Assembly: GCA_038501785.1 (NCBI GenBank)
Contig: JBAMJR010000068.1
Coordinates: forward strand, 888,501 to 952,500
Source of the DNA: Myoxocephalus aenaeus
Lineage: Eukaryota; Chordata; Actinopteri; Perciformes; Cottidae
Length of the DNA: 64,000 bases
Direction: 5' to 3'
Shown: positions 37,340 to 49,622 of the stretch, piece by piece
How the letters are laid out: every line of letters starts with the position of its first letter
Position numbering within the stretch: position 1 is the first letter of the stretch
Notes under the pieces: model-generated
Seen by the model: the letters and a program-made list of their open reading frames with translations, nothing else
The model's database searches: none
Told to the model about the DNA's origin: nothing
Program-made: the position numbers and the translations under genes

Positions 37340-37962
37340 GGGTGTGTAGAAGGATGTGCCATCACCAAAAGGCCACTTCTGTATGGATTCTGCTGTTCTG
37401 GAAGGAAACCGGCTAATGAATCTCAATGACTTGCAATTACAGCCGCTGTACTTACATGCCAGACTCTGCCGAGCCCGTCGAGGAGAGCGAGGCGGCCGGC
37501 TGCCTCTCCTGCGGTGGGACTCCTTCCCCACAGGTGCCGGGCTGCGTTGTGTGTTATTGATTCCGCTGGAGAGAGCTTCTTTATTAAAACCCGCATCTCA
37601 ACCATGTGGTACGAGGATCCGAGAGGTGTCTGTTCAAACTGCATGAAAATTTAATCAGCAGCAGTCCGTCCAAAGTGACTGCACTTACCCTCTGAACACA
37701 ACGTATGTTTTATTTATTCCCGTCACGTTGACCTTTTGAATCACAAGCCCTTTGATCACTTTGAGTGAATACGCAAAACTGACATTGGAAATATGGTTCG
37801 GCATCACAGAATACTGGTGACCTTATGTAGCACTGAATATAAAGGACATGCTTAGTGAGGTCACTCACTGCCAACAGAAACAAATGTGCCATTTTGCTTT
37901 AATTCCGCTCAATACAGTAATGTGTACAGACATGGAATATGTCTCGCTCCCACATTGTGATA
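37061..37962. other. Unique stretch with (TG)n at 37309-37340
   Basis: Overlapping frames near 37265-37646 have no domain. No exon is supported. Confidence 0.45.
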
Positions 37963-38320
37963 TACCGTACTTTTCGGGTTACAAGCCGCTCCTACGTCTG
38001 ATCAGTGTCCCCGCTGTAGCAAGCTAGTAGCGCTGCTAACTAGCGCCGCTAGTAGCGCTGCTAGCTAGCGCTTCTGCTGCTACCGGCCACTGCTGCTGCT
38101 ACTGCCCGCTGCTGCTGCTACTGCCCGCGTCCCCTCTGCCCAAGTCGGGTGTCGAGCCTGGTCCCGCTACCTTCGGTGGTTTTCAGGGAGCTAGCGGAAG
38201 TTAGCGGAAGTTAGCGAGGAAGTGACGGAGCGCTAGCAGGAGCCCCAGCTGGCTACAGCGGGGAGCTGTCGGGGACACTGACCGAAGGTAGTAGCGGCTT
38301 GTAACCCGAAAAGTACGGTA
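37963..38320 (+). mobile_element. ACCGTA-family foldback MITE, copy 5 (most complete)
   Basis: The ends are exactly inverted over at least 20 bp: TACCGTACTTTTCGGGTTAC on the left, and GTAACCCGAAAAGTACGGTA on the right. The family's usual AAAAGTC is replaced by CTTTTCG at both ends. The interior has expanded GCTGCTGCTAC and GCTAGCG units. At 358 bp it is the longest copy. No ORF. Confidence 0.9.
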
Positions 38321-40421
38321 AACATCCTAGAGCCTTCACTTCTTTACACACATGCAGTATATACAGTATACTGTCCAGTGCATGGGGTTTAAATAAGCTT
38401 TAAAATATCATCTTCATTGAGCAGCCCCTTGACTAACTACGTGATGTGTCAGAGCTACGGGGAACACGTACATCACAGAATGTCATACGTGTCAATGTGT
38501 GATATTTTTCTGCTCATTAATGTCCACCACGTGTAAAACAGTCAAACCCAGGCTATTTGAGTAATGAGACCATGAAACGTGTCGTTTGACAGAGACTGTC
38601 AGTGAGTGAAAACCCTCTTGCAAAATCACAGCAATTATATTTCATCTTCATACATACATAGCTTTGATAAGGTAGATACAGTCAACTAGTTTGTTGCCTT
38701 GGATGTGAGTGAAGCAAAATTGTCTTTACTTATAAAGTGTCTGCAAGCTAAGCTGGGGGCTAAGTAATAGCTAAATTAGGGTTTTGGATGACTTGCATGC
38801 ATTTAATGTTCCTAAGCGATTGCATTGTGAGCTCTATTGATGTGAATCAGTTTCCATTGTTACACTTTCTCTTTGTCTTGGTTTCGTCTCATTATGAGAG
38901 CACTCAAGTCAACACTCACCAGTGAGTTTATTGAATCATTGTCTCTTTAGATCAGATTAAATAATATGAATTATACAAAAGCTACTGATATTGAATTGCT
39001 GAATACAGATACAAATACTTGTCTGTTGTGTTACATTTCTTGAATACCCTAAAAGGGCATTGTGAGTAATGATGTTTCTATCAACCAAGATTTCATTAAA
39101 TGACTTTTTTTTTTCTTCAAATCTCAATACATTGACGTGTGGTTTGGTAAGTTGCGTTAAAGTTATGTAAAAAAATTGCCAAAGGTGCTCCACCTAGTTT
39201 AATCACTTTAGATAAAAAGTCATGTGGCTGCAGAGCATGTGTCTATTTTTCGGAGAAAGCACACCTCCTATTAAGGCTATCAGTGAGTCGATGCAGACTA
39301 GAAGGGCAGCAGCCAAGGGTATGTCGTGCACACTCATAATGCATATAGTTAGTTGTGATTCAAAACACACAAATGGTTACGCTCCTGTGTCTGCACACAA
39401 TATTTCATTTTCCACATATTCCTTGTTAAAATGCTGCATTCCTGCACACAGGGAGGACTGCAGCCACACGGCCAGATCAAGTTGATCTGCATTATTATAT
39501 ATATATATCATCGAGGTTGTGAGAGATATTAATTAGTTCTGATGGGATATCCTGGTCCCAGTGTACAGGCCTTTATCTTCAAACGGCTTCCTCCTCCGGC
39601 CTTCCCTTCCTCTCCTGTGTCGCTGTGCAACAGGGATGAATGCCAGCATCTCTAACTGAGAGATATCCTTCTTGAAAGATAAGCACCTTCATGCAAATAA
39701 ACCCACATCTGGGCATGTAAACTACGACATTAGTTATTGTAAAGTGAGCCAAATCCTAATATTACTGTCGGAAAGATGTTTTCCTGCTCAACAGTGGAAA
39801 GTTTATTCAACCCTCATTGGAATACAGGGTTTAAAAACACCGTGTTCCAAGCCATGTTTAGTCTGCTGATATGTTTGAATGGTGACCTTCCTCAAGTGAA
39901 ATAGGTGATTATTTCAACCATTTTGAGTAGAGACACGTGAGAACAGAATAAAGACAGAAAAGGGTTTAATGGGATGGACATACTGAGAACATTTGTGAAA
40001 TTACTGAAAAAAGGGTCAGAAGGAAGAGAGGAGGAGGAGGAGGATGAAAAAAGATCTGCACTGGCGCAGCAGCAGCTGTCACTACGTTTGTGCCGCACCC
40101 CACAGCGCCACCACTGAGTCCAATGAGGAATAATGAGCTTTAGAAATCCACAAAGGTCACTCACAGCAAAGATCTCCCTTCTCACACCGGCCCAATCAGA
40201 AACGCCACCACCAGAGCTCATGAAGAACGTTCTATAGTCAGGAGATGGGGCTGGAAAAAAAACATGAAGGAGGAGAAAAGCAGAGCCAAGCACTCTAAAG
40301 AAGATCTTCACCTTTAACTGACAACCTGGGAGCAGAGGAGCGGTAGGGGGGTTACAGAGGGATGAAGGGAAGAAGGAAGGAAATAGAAAAGGAAAAGGAG
40401 GAGGAAAGGAAAATATTAAGG
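38321..40421. other. Unique non-coding stretch
   Basis: A 139-codon minus frame (39892-40311) shows no domain. A short TATA run lies near 39497-39507. Nothing else is recognised. Confidence 0.5.
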
Positions 40422-40872
40422 ATGAGAGAGAGAGAGAGAGGGATAGAGAGAAAGAGAGAGAGTATGAGAGAGAGTATGTACTGAAAGAGAGATAGAGTCT
40501 CTACTAAAAGAGAGAGAGAGTCTGTACTAAAAGAGAGAGAGAAAGAGTGTACTAAGAGAGATAGAGACACATATAGTCTGTACTAAAAGAGAGAGAGGAA
40601 GAGTGTACTAAGAGAGAGAGAGAGAGAGAGAGTCTGTACTAAAAGAGAGAGAGAGTCTCTACTAAAAGAGAGAGAGAGTCTGTACTAAAAGAGAGAGAGA
40701 GTCTGTACTAAAAGAGAGAGAGAGGAAGAGTGTACTAAGAGAGAGAGAGAGAGAGTCTGTACTAAAAGAGAGATAGAGTCTCTACTAAAAGAGAGAGATA
40801 GAGAGACATAGAGTCTGTACTAAGAGAGAGAGAGTCTGTACTAAAAGAGAGAGATAGAGAGATAGTCTGTAC

Positions 40873-40906
<34 letters not shown>
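40422..40906. repeat. GA-rich minisatellite with GTCTGTACTAAAA spacers
   Basis: Variable (GA)n blocks are separated by GTCTGTACTAAAA, GTCTCTACTAAAA or GTGTACTAAG spacers, giving units of about 25-35 bp and roughly 15 copies. The plus strand is almost entirely purine between spacers. Confidence 0.95.
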
Positions 40907-40908
<2 letters not shown>

Positions 40909-41387
40909 TTAATCCCGCTCAAACTCAGTGGGGAGGAATGAATATATTATCTTTCTCCAGCAATATATCACTCAGGAGCATAAGGCACTTAATTGTCTCA
41001 CTTGAACTTTACAACAGTTGAACTATTCACCACCACAGCGATGCACTTCATCTTTAAAGCCCCGATGCGCAATTACTGTACAGCGCTGTTTCTGCCCGGC
41101 GGTGGACGTCCGTGTGGTATCGTGCGTTGCAATAATGGCGGCTAATGTGGGAGAGACCGCATGATCCGAATGCATAACAGCTGGACCTTGAGGATAACTG
41201 CACACGTTCTCACATTGTGCATGTTAAGGCACATTAAGGGCTTTTAAAGAGATTGATGTAGCAGCAATCCATTTGAGAAAATTAGTTAAAAAGTATGGAA
41301 TAGCTTAGCAAATAATTAAAGTTCAAGGCTCTTCCACATTGACCTCCTGATACCCGCACATCTTAAACTTAGTTACTCTATCAACTT
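40907..41387. other. Unique non-coding stretch
   Basis: Nothing is recognised. Confidence 0.4.
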
Positions 41388-41475
41388 TTGACAGAGCCAG
41401 GCTCACTGATTTCCAGTTTTTAAGCTAAGCTAAGCTAATGTCCGGCTGGCTTTAGCTTAATAATAACCCAACATA
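41388..41475 (-). repeat. Fish interspersed repeat (AAGCTAAGCTAAGC type), reverse orientation
   Basis: AGAGCCAGGCTC, TTTCCAGTTTTTAAGC, then AAGCTAAGCTAATGTCCGGC and GGCTTTAGCTTAA form the reverse complement of the family also present at 62870-63003. Confidence 0.6.
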
Positions 41476-42092
41476 CTTCAATCCTTTGTGTAAGGGAAGC
41501 AATCAGTTATATTAGAGCTGAAACAATTAAAATGTATTCAGAAAAAAACGATTTGGAGAGAAATCAAATGTGTCAAGAACAGCCACCATTTTAATACAGT
41601 ATGCATTTGGGAAACTGGAGGCAAACCAGTGACTGCCCAGTGAGGGGATGCATCTGTCCAATCAAGTGTTGTAAGTGTTCATTGCCGATGACTGAGAGAC
41701 GGAGAGAGCTGTCAATTATCTACTGCACTGCCTACTTGAGATGTTTGTCTCGAGCAAAGTCATCCGTGACGGCACAAACCCCTGGAGAGGGAAGCATCGC
41801 TGTGCACGGCTCTCCCGGAGCACCTCTCTGCTCCATCTCAACAGGCCTCCACACTAACACTTCTTCAAGACTCCTATAGATTAGGAATTTGCACAACAAA
41901 ACTGCACTCACAGAGCGATGAGGTTTTTTTCTTCCGCATGCATAAATGTGGCATAAACACAATGGAGTGTTGACAGGATCTGTCAGTGAAGTTAGGCAAA
42001 ACTTTTTTGGGTAGAAAGTTACACTTCATTCAGTCTGTTGCACTCAGGATGAATCCCAATTTGTCTCCCATGCGGACATAACTTTGATAAAC
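41476..42092. other. Unique non-coding stretch
   Basis: A 92-codon frame (41601-41879) and its antisense have no domain. Confidence 0.45.
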
Positions 42093-42387
42093 TACCGTAA
42101 AAGTCGGGTTACAAGCCGCTACTACCTTCGGTCAGTGTCCCCGTTAGCTCCCCGCTGTAGCCAGCTAGCTCTCAGCTAGCTCCCCGACAACCACCGAAGG
42201 TAGCGGGACCAGCCCCGGCTCGACACCCGACTCGGGCAGAGGGGACGCTAGCAGGGGACGCTAGCAGCAGCAGCAGCAGCAGCGCTAGCAGCAGCAGCGC
42301 TAACAGCAGCAGCGCTAACAGCAGCAGCGCTAACAGCGGGGACACCCACCGGAGGTAGGAGCGGCTTGTAACCCGACTTTTACGGTA
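42093..42387 (-). mobile_element. ACCGTA-family foldback MITE, copy 6
   Basis: The left end TACCGTAAAAGTCGGGTTAC and right end GTAACCCGACTTTTACGGTA are perfectly inverted. The interior carries a local tandem expansion of AGCAGCAGCGCTAAC-like units (about 42260-42340). TA is present at both edges. Confidence 0.9.
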
Positions 42388-45300
42388 GACGAATTTGAGA
42401 GAAGTCAAATATAACCTAATGCTGACATTATATTGCATACCATTAAATTTAGCTGTACGATATTAACTATAAACAGCACAATTCAAAGCATCACGTTGCT
42501 GGACGTGACTGTGTACAATAGAGTCAAACCTCAGCCAGGTAGGAAGAAGAGAGCGCTCCGCTTTCATATTTGATGTAAAGTATGACATCAATATTAGATA
42601 AGTGTACATTGCTCATCCTGTTTAACCGGCTGTGCGGTTTCAATCTCCTTTACTCTTGAACTCTGATTCAACTCGTTTCACGTCCTTTGTTCCTCTGCCT
42701 CCTCCGGAGAGTGTTGCACCCGGTTAGCGGTTGACTCATCATGCACATAGTTAGTGAGTAGTAGTTGGCGTGACTGCTTCAATACCAGTTTTAGATATTT
42801 TGTTGTTGTCGTTTTTAATCTTTCACTTCACCCTCACCCTTGACAAATCTGTGAAACAGCGATATCTTACCTTTGTACCCCTTGGCATGGTGGGCTGCTA
42901 CTCCTTGCCTTGTGAAGTTGAGGTAATTTAAGTCTGGCCTTAAAGGCAAGGGCTGTCTCAGCATACATCTCAGGAGTGACGCGTCCTCTTCATCATGCCA
43001 TGGCAACGTCTCGCTGGGCTGCTGGCATAAAAAAAAAAAAAAACATCAAAGCAACATAATGCTTCTATAAAGAGACGGTGTGAGTGAAATACTGGCACCA
43101 CTCTGAGCGGGACAAGAATGTCAGTTTCCATATTGTAATTTTGGTTGATTCTGCACACACTAGGTTTTAGGGGGATTTGGGATTGTGTGACGTTGGGCTA
43201 TACAAGGGAAATCGATGAGGGCAAGGGATGAACGTCCAGAGGAGACGGGACGGTCCTTAGTGAAGGTTACGTGAGGTTATGTCTATGAACAGCGGTTGCT
43301 TCATTGATGAAACTTGCAGACTTGTCTCACAGGTTTAGATGACCCAGATAGCAAGATGCCCACCATCACCAATTCCCATTACATTCCCAACACATGTTTT
43401 AATGCATCGATTGACACTCACTCAAATCCTTTAGGCATAAAAAAATAAAATAAACAAACAAACATGAGGGGTGTGTTTGCAGGGTTGGTGCTCTCAGAAT
43501 GTAATGACGATGGGTATAATATAATATATATATACACAACAGACATGTCAGGTTGTACAACCTGTTTAGTTAGAAGTGAAGGAACGGAGATTAAAGAGGG
43601 TGGAATAATAACGAATAACTGTAGATGTGAACGTACGAGGACACACACTGATATATGCTGAGGCGTGGACTGTCCTCCAATTGAGTTCAGGATGACTTTT
43701 TCCCATTCCGCGCGGCAGCATCTCTAATGATTCAAACCACTGAAGTGCTTAGAGCATCACAAGTGTGCTTTTACGCAACACCCACAGACTACATGAGTCC
43801 ACACAATACTGACACACAGGTCCAGAAAGGATCTTCTCAGAGCTGCGCTGTGGAATGTCAGTTGTACGAAATGAATGACGTCACAGCTAAAATATAAATA
43901 TATAAACTTGTACTTCTTAAATTAATTCACACTTGATGCAGGTCTCTCTAACGGTAGACACGAACCGGCCGTGCACCTGCATCTGGCTATTTTCTCACAA
44001 GTGAAACTGAGAAATGGTTTAAAGATAATTTCCACAAGTTTCCTATAAATTATTGACATAAGAAAAAAATATAATCGTGTCTTGCATGCACGCTGGCACA
44101 GATTCTACAACTCTATATTTTGGATGAACGCTACTTTTCCAAATGATAATCCCTCATTCGGTACATGGATGATGGTGGTCATAGATGTTTAATTGGGTTG
44201 ACAGATGACGACCAGTTAAACCAGTTAAAGCAGCTCGTTTCCAGTGCAGCTGCTCCAGAGAGGTTCTCTTAATCAATACAGTTTATTTTAACTCAGGCAG
44301 ACAGCTCAGCTCGTCTATAGATCCCAGAGGTCGTCACAGAGCATCATTCTGGTTCAGGGACGATTGCCAGGCTACATTTCTTGTTCAGCTTTATGTATTC
44401 TGGAAGACTCCCTGAGATCAGCGTGAGAGACCTCAAAACAATTTAAACACACCCAAGATCACGACTAAGACGAGTAAAGCACACAAAACAATTATAGTTG
44501 CATGCAAATTAAAACAATCCTTTGCAAATGTCATGAAAATAACAATATATAAATAAATAAGTACAATTTAAGAAGTGTTCAGAGCAATGAGAGCCTCTAA
44601 CATCAGGACGCTTTGCTTTTCCTTCAGCATTACTGCAATGAATGGAGAAACAACCTCTGTTTTCTTACAATGTTACTTTATGAACATGAACATGTGTATT
44701 GTGAAATATGTAGTTGCCAAAGTGTGTATTAATACTGCTATACTATATCAATCGGCATCACTTTTGTATGCACTGGGCATCCTTTAAGGTCCTTTAGGGC
44801 AACAAAGCTGCTTAATAAGGTTTGTTAAAAGATGGGTTGGAATAAACTATTTAATGTGTAGATTACGTAACTTGACACAATGTGACATGACGTTATTTTT
44901 TAAGGTGCTAAATGACCAATTCAGAGCATTAATATACATACAAATGTGATGTAAAAATCGTGGAGTACTGGTGTACTGAGCAGAGAATGGTCAGGGATTA
45001 CCTGAAAGCCGGGTGCTTCTCACAGAGGGGGGTGTTACAAAATAAATGAGACTGGGGCTGAAATATACAGTATCTAACTTTGATCAGGAGGGGACACCTT
45101 TATTCACATTTCCTCAGGCATGATTTGAAACTGCAAGAATTGTAGATATGTGTTATGAGTCTCTGCTTCAACTTCCATAGATGGAATCGTATAGCAAATC
45201 TTGATCTTTAGTGTGTTTTAAATGTCAAATCTTTCTGAAAAACTATGAAAAGATCACTGTTACACAGACTTGAAATGTGTATATATTGTTTCATATTTGG

Positions 45301-47299
45301 TCTGGTCGGTAAAGACATCAGCTGAGCTCTTTTTAAGCTCGTCTGAGAGGCTGGAAAACCAGTGAAGGTCGCTCATCTAAGCAGCTCAGAGATGCATACT
45401 TTGACCATATAGTGCTAAATTCCTCCAGAGATTCACTAATTGAGCTCGCAAAGAGGTTTTCACCACCCGCAGTGACGCCAGCGTTCGCCAGGAAACATGC
45501 ATCAGAGCATCATTAGGCCCCGAAGAAGTCTTAATAGACATGCAGAAAAGCAGTTCTTTACATAAATCAACTCTACCTTTCCTGTCTTCAGCTATACAGC
45601 ATGGGTATGGAGAATACCCATGGTAATTTAACTTCAACACATGTAAAACAATCTTCTTTTATTAAAATGTTTAACTTTGTACATGCTTTTAAAAGGTCAG
45701 GTACAACCCCCCTCAGTGGTCGTATTTATTTTCTTGCAGCATCAAGACACAAAAGAGGTGACATGTAACTGCATACAGTGCAAACTGAAATAACAATTCT
45801 GCCAAGCGTTCCCTGGGTACACATAGAAAGCAACTCACAGAATCAATTTCCACTGCGATTGCGTCGTGTTTCTACGACGCAATAACAAATACTTTTAGTG
45901 AAGTCTTTCTACATGTCGAGGCCTGGCTTAGTGCTTATTTCTGTCAGTTGGCATGGGGAAACGGTTATTTTTGTGCAAGACTGAAAACATGGGGAAGGTT
46001 GAAATGTGTTTCCAGAAATATTCAAGCCAGTGTCTGAAGCTGTGACTGAAGGACTTGTCACAGAAATGAATAGTTTTGTTTCAGTAATCACAAACATAAA
46101 GTACCGACCTGCACGTTGCAATAAACACGCATTAGTTCAGCTGCAAAATGTTGCGAGAAAACGCGTGTAGTTTAATTACACCGGCGTCCAGGAGCATGCA
46201 TTATCACCTGGGAGCTATTCACTACAACTAGGGCACTTCCAAAATAAATAAACTGTGCTTGTGACACGGGGATGTGCACACACAGATGCAGACCCTAGTA
46301 CACACACATATAAGAGTGTGTCCAGACCGGACCGTGTCAGGTCAAGCGTGCAGAAGAACATTTCGGGAGGAAAAAATAGGACAGTTACGTGAGGAAAAGA
46401 GGAACATTAGCAGGTGGAGGTCACAGCTTTTCGCCTCGGGGTTGATCACAGCCACCACACTGAAATAAGCCGTGGAGAGGTCAATCAGGAATACCATTAT
46501 CTGCTCCGTTATAATGTCATTATAAACTAGGCCCATAGGAATCAGAGGGTGCATATCAACACAAGGAAATGAATAGCAACAGCCTGGACATTAAGACTAA
46601 TGCTTCCCAGTAATAATCCCTTACTTCTTACTTTGAAATGATCATTAAGTCGCACCACTCAGATGTAAATAGGACATTTCAGTCATTCCGGTACTTTAAT
46701 CTACATGCTTCTAAACTTTAATCCTCCATGTTGTACTACAGGCTCTGAGATCTCACTTAATAAAGGTTGCCCATTTGCATGAGGCCAGTTCCAGGCAAAA
46801 TCATCTTTTTCATGTCATAATAAAAACCTGCTGATACACAAAGAATACCGAAGAAATAACACTGTGCCGCACAGGCCCCGGTGATGTCTTCATATTATTC
46901 AGTAGCTTCACACACACACACATTAGCACCCTTCAGCGGTAGCCCTGGTGTGGGATTAATTGTCATTCGCACCTATTGTTCACACTGGCCCCGCCTCTTC
47001 TTCTCCAACCTTATGGCTGGTCCCCTTGCGTTGCAGTCTTCTCTGCAGCCTCTAGCCTTTTCTCCGTCCTCTCCTCCTCCAAGCCTGCCTTCCTTTCCTC
47101 CCTCTACTGACTTGTAAATGAGCAGGACGGCCAATGGAGACATCCGTAACTCCGTTAAGCAGACACGGCGAGCCTTAAGGTGCAGCCTCGTGTGAGAGCA
47201 TGTGTGCTTCTGGATGTGGATGTACAGTATGTGCATGTAGCGAGAGAAGGGAAGAGAAGGAGGAAAAAGGGATAATAATGGAGGTATAGTGCAATGGTT
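42388..47299. other. Unique non-coding stretch, ~4.9 kb
   Basis: Short frames only. There is an A15 run near 43028-43043, a short TA run near 43523, and a perfect 10-bp hairpin ATTGCGTCGT/ACGACGCAAT at 45858-45883. No exon or family repeat is recognised. Confidence 0.5.
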
Positions 47300-47322
47300 T
47301 GTGTGTGTGTGTGTGTGTGTGT
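47300..47322. repeat. (GT)n microsatellite
   Basis: About 11 GT units. Confidence 0.9.
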
Positions 47323-47476
47323 GGATTAACTGCATGTGTGGGCGGGCTGCAGTACCGCTGAGGTCAAATGTGCAAAGATTGAACATAAGCACCCACAGTT
47401 CCCTCCTCAAGTCGTCCAAGGTGGAATAGCCGTTAAATTAATGGCCTGATGTCCACGCTTGCATGTGCGTATGAGG

Positions 47477-47478
<2 letters not shown>

Positions 47479-47554
<76 letters not shown>
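47479..47554. repeat. (GT)38 microsatellite
   Basis: An uninterrupted GT run of about 76 bp; the poly-His/Thr minus-strand frame across it is an artefact. Confidence 0.95.
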
Positions 47555-47557
<3 letters not shown>

Positions 47558-48084
47558 CAATGCAGGTGGGCGGATAGGAGAACAAACAATAACCTCAAAT
47601 AATGTAAATTATTACATGAAATATGAGTAAGGATAAAAGACAAAATAGAGGTAAGACCGTTTTAAAGAAAATGAGCGTCGCGTGATTCATAGAACACCAC
47701 AAAACAACCCCAATGTCTATCTTTTACGCATGAATGAATCATATGTGTCCATCAAATCAGACATACCTCATTAGTTATGGCCGTTGGACTGGACCACAAG
47801 CAGCTTCACGTGTCTCCTGAGGATTCCTGCCTAGATACCTGAAGAAGCTTTCACTATATGGAACTGCAGCATCCATGTGAAAAGACAAGCTATGCATCCA
47901 TGCATCATGGAGGAATATTAATATTGAGCTTACCTGTTATCTGGAGGGTGGAGTCTGATTTGATGATGGAACTCTGGGGAGGAAGTGTGTAACTTCAAAG
48001 TGCTAACATTAATTGGATGTGTAGGAATCACCAGACCTGCTATGCTTCAGTGAGAGCGCATGTCTTTCGGTTGTATTCAGCACC

Positions 48085-48115
<31 letters not shown>

Positions 48116-49151
48116 ACATGTCGTCCCTTGTAGCCACACCTCCTCCTTCTCTGGGTGTCTTCCTGCCAGAGGGTCATGTAAAGACTCTCATCGGTGTGAC
48201 ACACCAAAAAAAAACTTAAAAAAAAAAAACATGGATGATGATTTGAAAACTTTTTTTATTTGTTTTCTGTTTTAAGGTGAGCGAGAATGCAAATTCACCT
48301 TGAAGGTGTCCTGGTTCAAATTAACCTGAAGGTTCACTTTGTTGTTTTATTATATATGAGGCGGCATTTCTGTGTATTATTGCTTATATTTTGTGAGGCA
48401 GGAGAGGAAATTAACTTTGATGCGGCAGTTTTCCAAACCTGTGCAGTCAGTCACACACAAATAGCCGGACAGAACATTGGCTCCACTTACAAAACCGACT
48501 CAAGCACAAACCGGCTATGTCCAATTATGGGGAGCACAAATTAAAAGTGCAAAAATTGCAGTGTGAAAAATCTCAAATTTAAATGTAAAACTTGGAGCCA
48601 GGCTGCGTGGAGCATTCTAATGAAGCCACTGAAGGGGATTAATATGCTGGGTAATTGCCGGATCTCTCCTTTCTCTCGAAAGCCTTTTTTTAATCAACAG
48701 TCAACTAATTACTTATCCCCGGGATGTTACGAATAAAAGGCTGCTGGTTTCAAGAATATGGGTGGAGAGAGATATAAGAAAATGTGGCCTTCCCTGTTGT
48801 CCATTAAACAAAAAAAGGAAAGAAAACTGCTCTGAAGGATGCTGCACATTCTGGGCCTCTGACAACAGCTTAACAACAGCTCAGACACAATAAATATCCA
48901 CAGTCCCTGTTTTGTTACAGCGCCTCTGTCCAGCTCTGGGACCCTTAAATTGTTCAAATGATTTATTTATTTATTTATTTCCTGGATGGCACCCCCGTGC
49001 AAAAGTGTCACATTACCGTGTTTGTAGGTCTTGTGAAACTTTGAAGCTCTTCTGGAGAGCGGTCTCTCAATCGATCACTTTATTCCGCTCCGTGTTCCCG
49101 ACACTGTAAATGGTACATTATTGTCACTTCAGCCTTGGAAGCTGACAAAGC
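47555..49151. other. Unique stretch with (GT)n at 48085-48115
   Basis: It also holds two A8-A10 runs near 48206-48230 and a short (TTTA)n near 48961-48979. No exon is recognised. Confidence 0.45.
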
Positions 49152-49622
49152 TACGGAAGCCCATTTCCACCGGTAAAAGATAAAAGGGTGAGATAGTTAG
49201 TCATAATTATGAGATAGAAAGTCGAAATTAGGGGATGGAAAGTCATCATTATGAGATAGAAAGTTGAACATTTGAGATAGTGTGCATGCGCTTCAGTGGC
49301 GCTGGCTTTTTTTTAAATTGTATAAAAAAATAAAAGGAAATAAAAAAAATCTCATAATAATATGACTTTCTATCTCATAATTTCGATTTACTACCTCATA
49401 ATTATGACTAACTATCTCATGGTTTCGACTTTCTATTTTATTATTATGACGTTCTATCTCATAATTATGATTTCTTATCTCAATTATGACTTTCTATCTA
49501 ATAATTTGGACTCTCTATCTCATAATTATTATTTTCTATGTAATATTTTGACTTACTACCTCATAATTATGACTTTCTATCTCATAATTGTTTTATTTTT
49601 CTCTCTGAAATGGGCTTCCATA
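49152..49622. mobile_element. TATGGAAGC foldback element, copy 2 (long)
   Basis: The left end TACGGAAGCCCATTTC and right end GAAATGGGCTTCCATA pair at 15 of 16 positions. Inside, the left arm carries AGTCATAATTATGAGATAGA units and the right arm carries their reverse complement, ATAATTATGACTTTCTATCT, repeated many times. The arms flank a unique spacer near 49275-49320. The whole element can fold into one long, largely self-complementary hairpin. The open frame at 49362-49769 is a by-product of the repeats. Confidence 0.8.
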
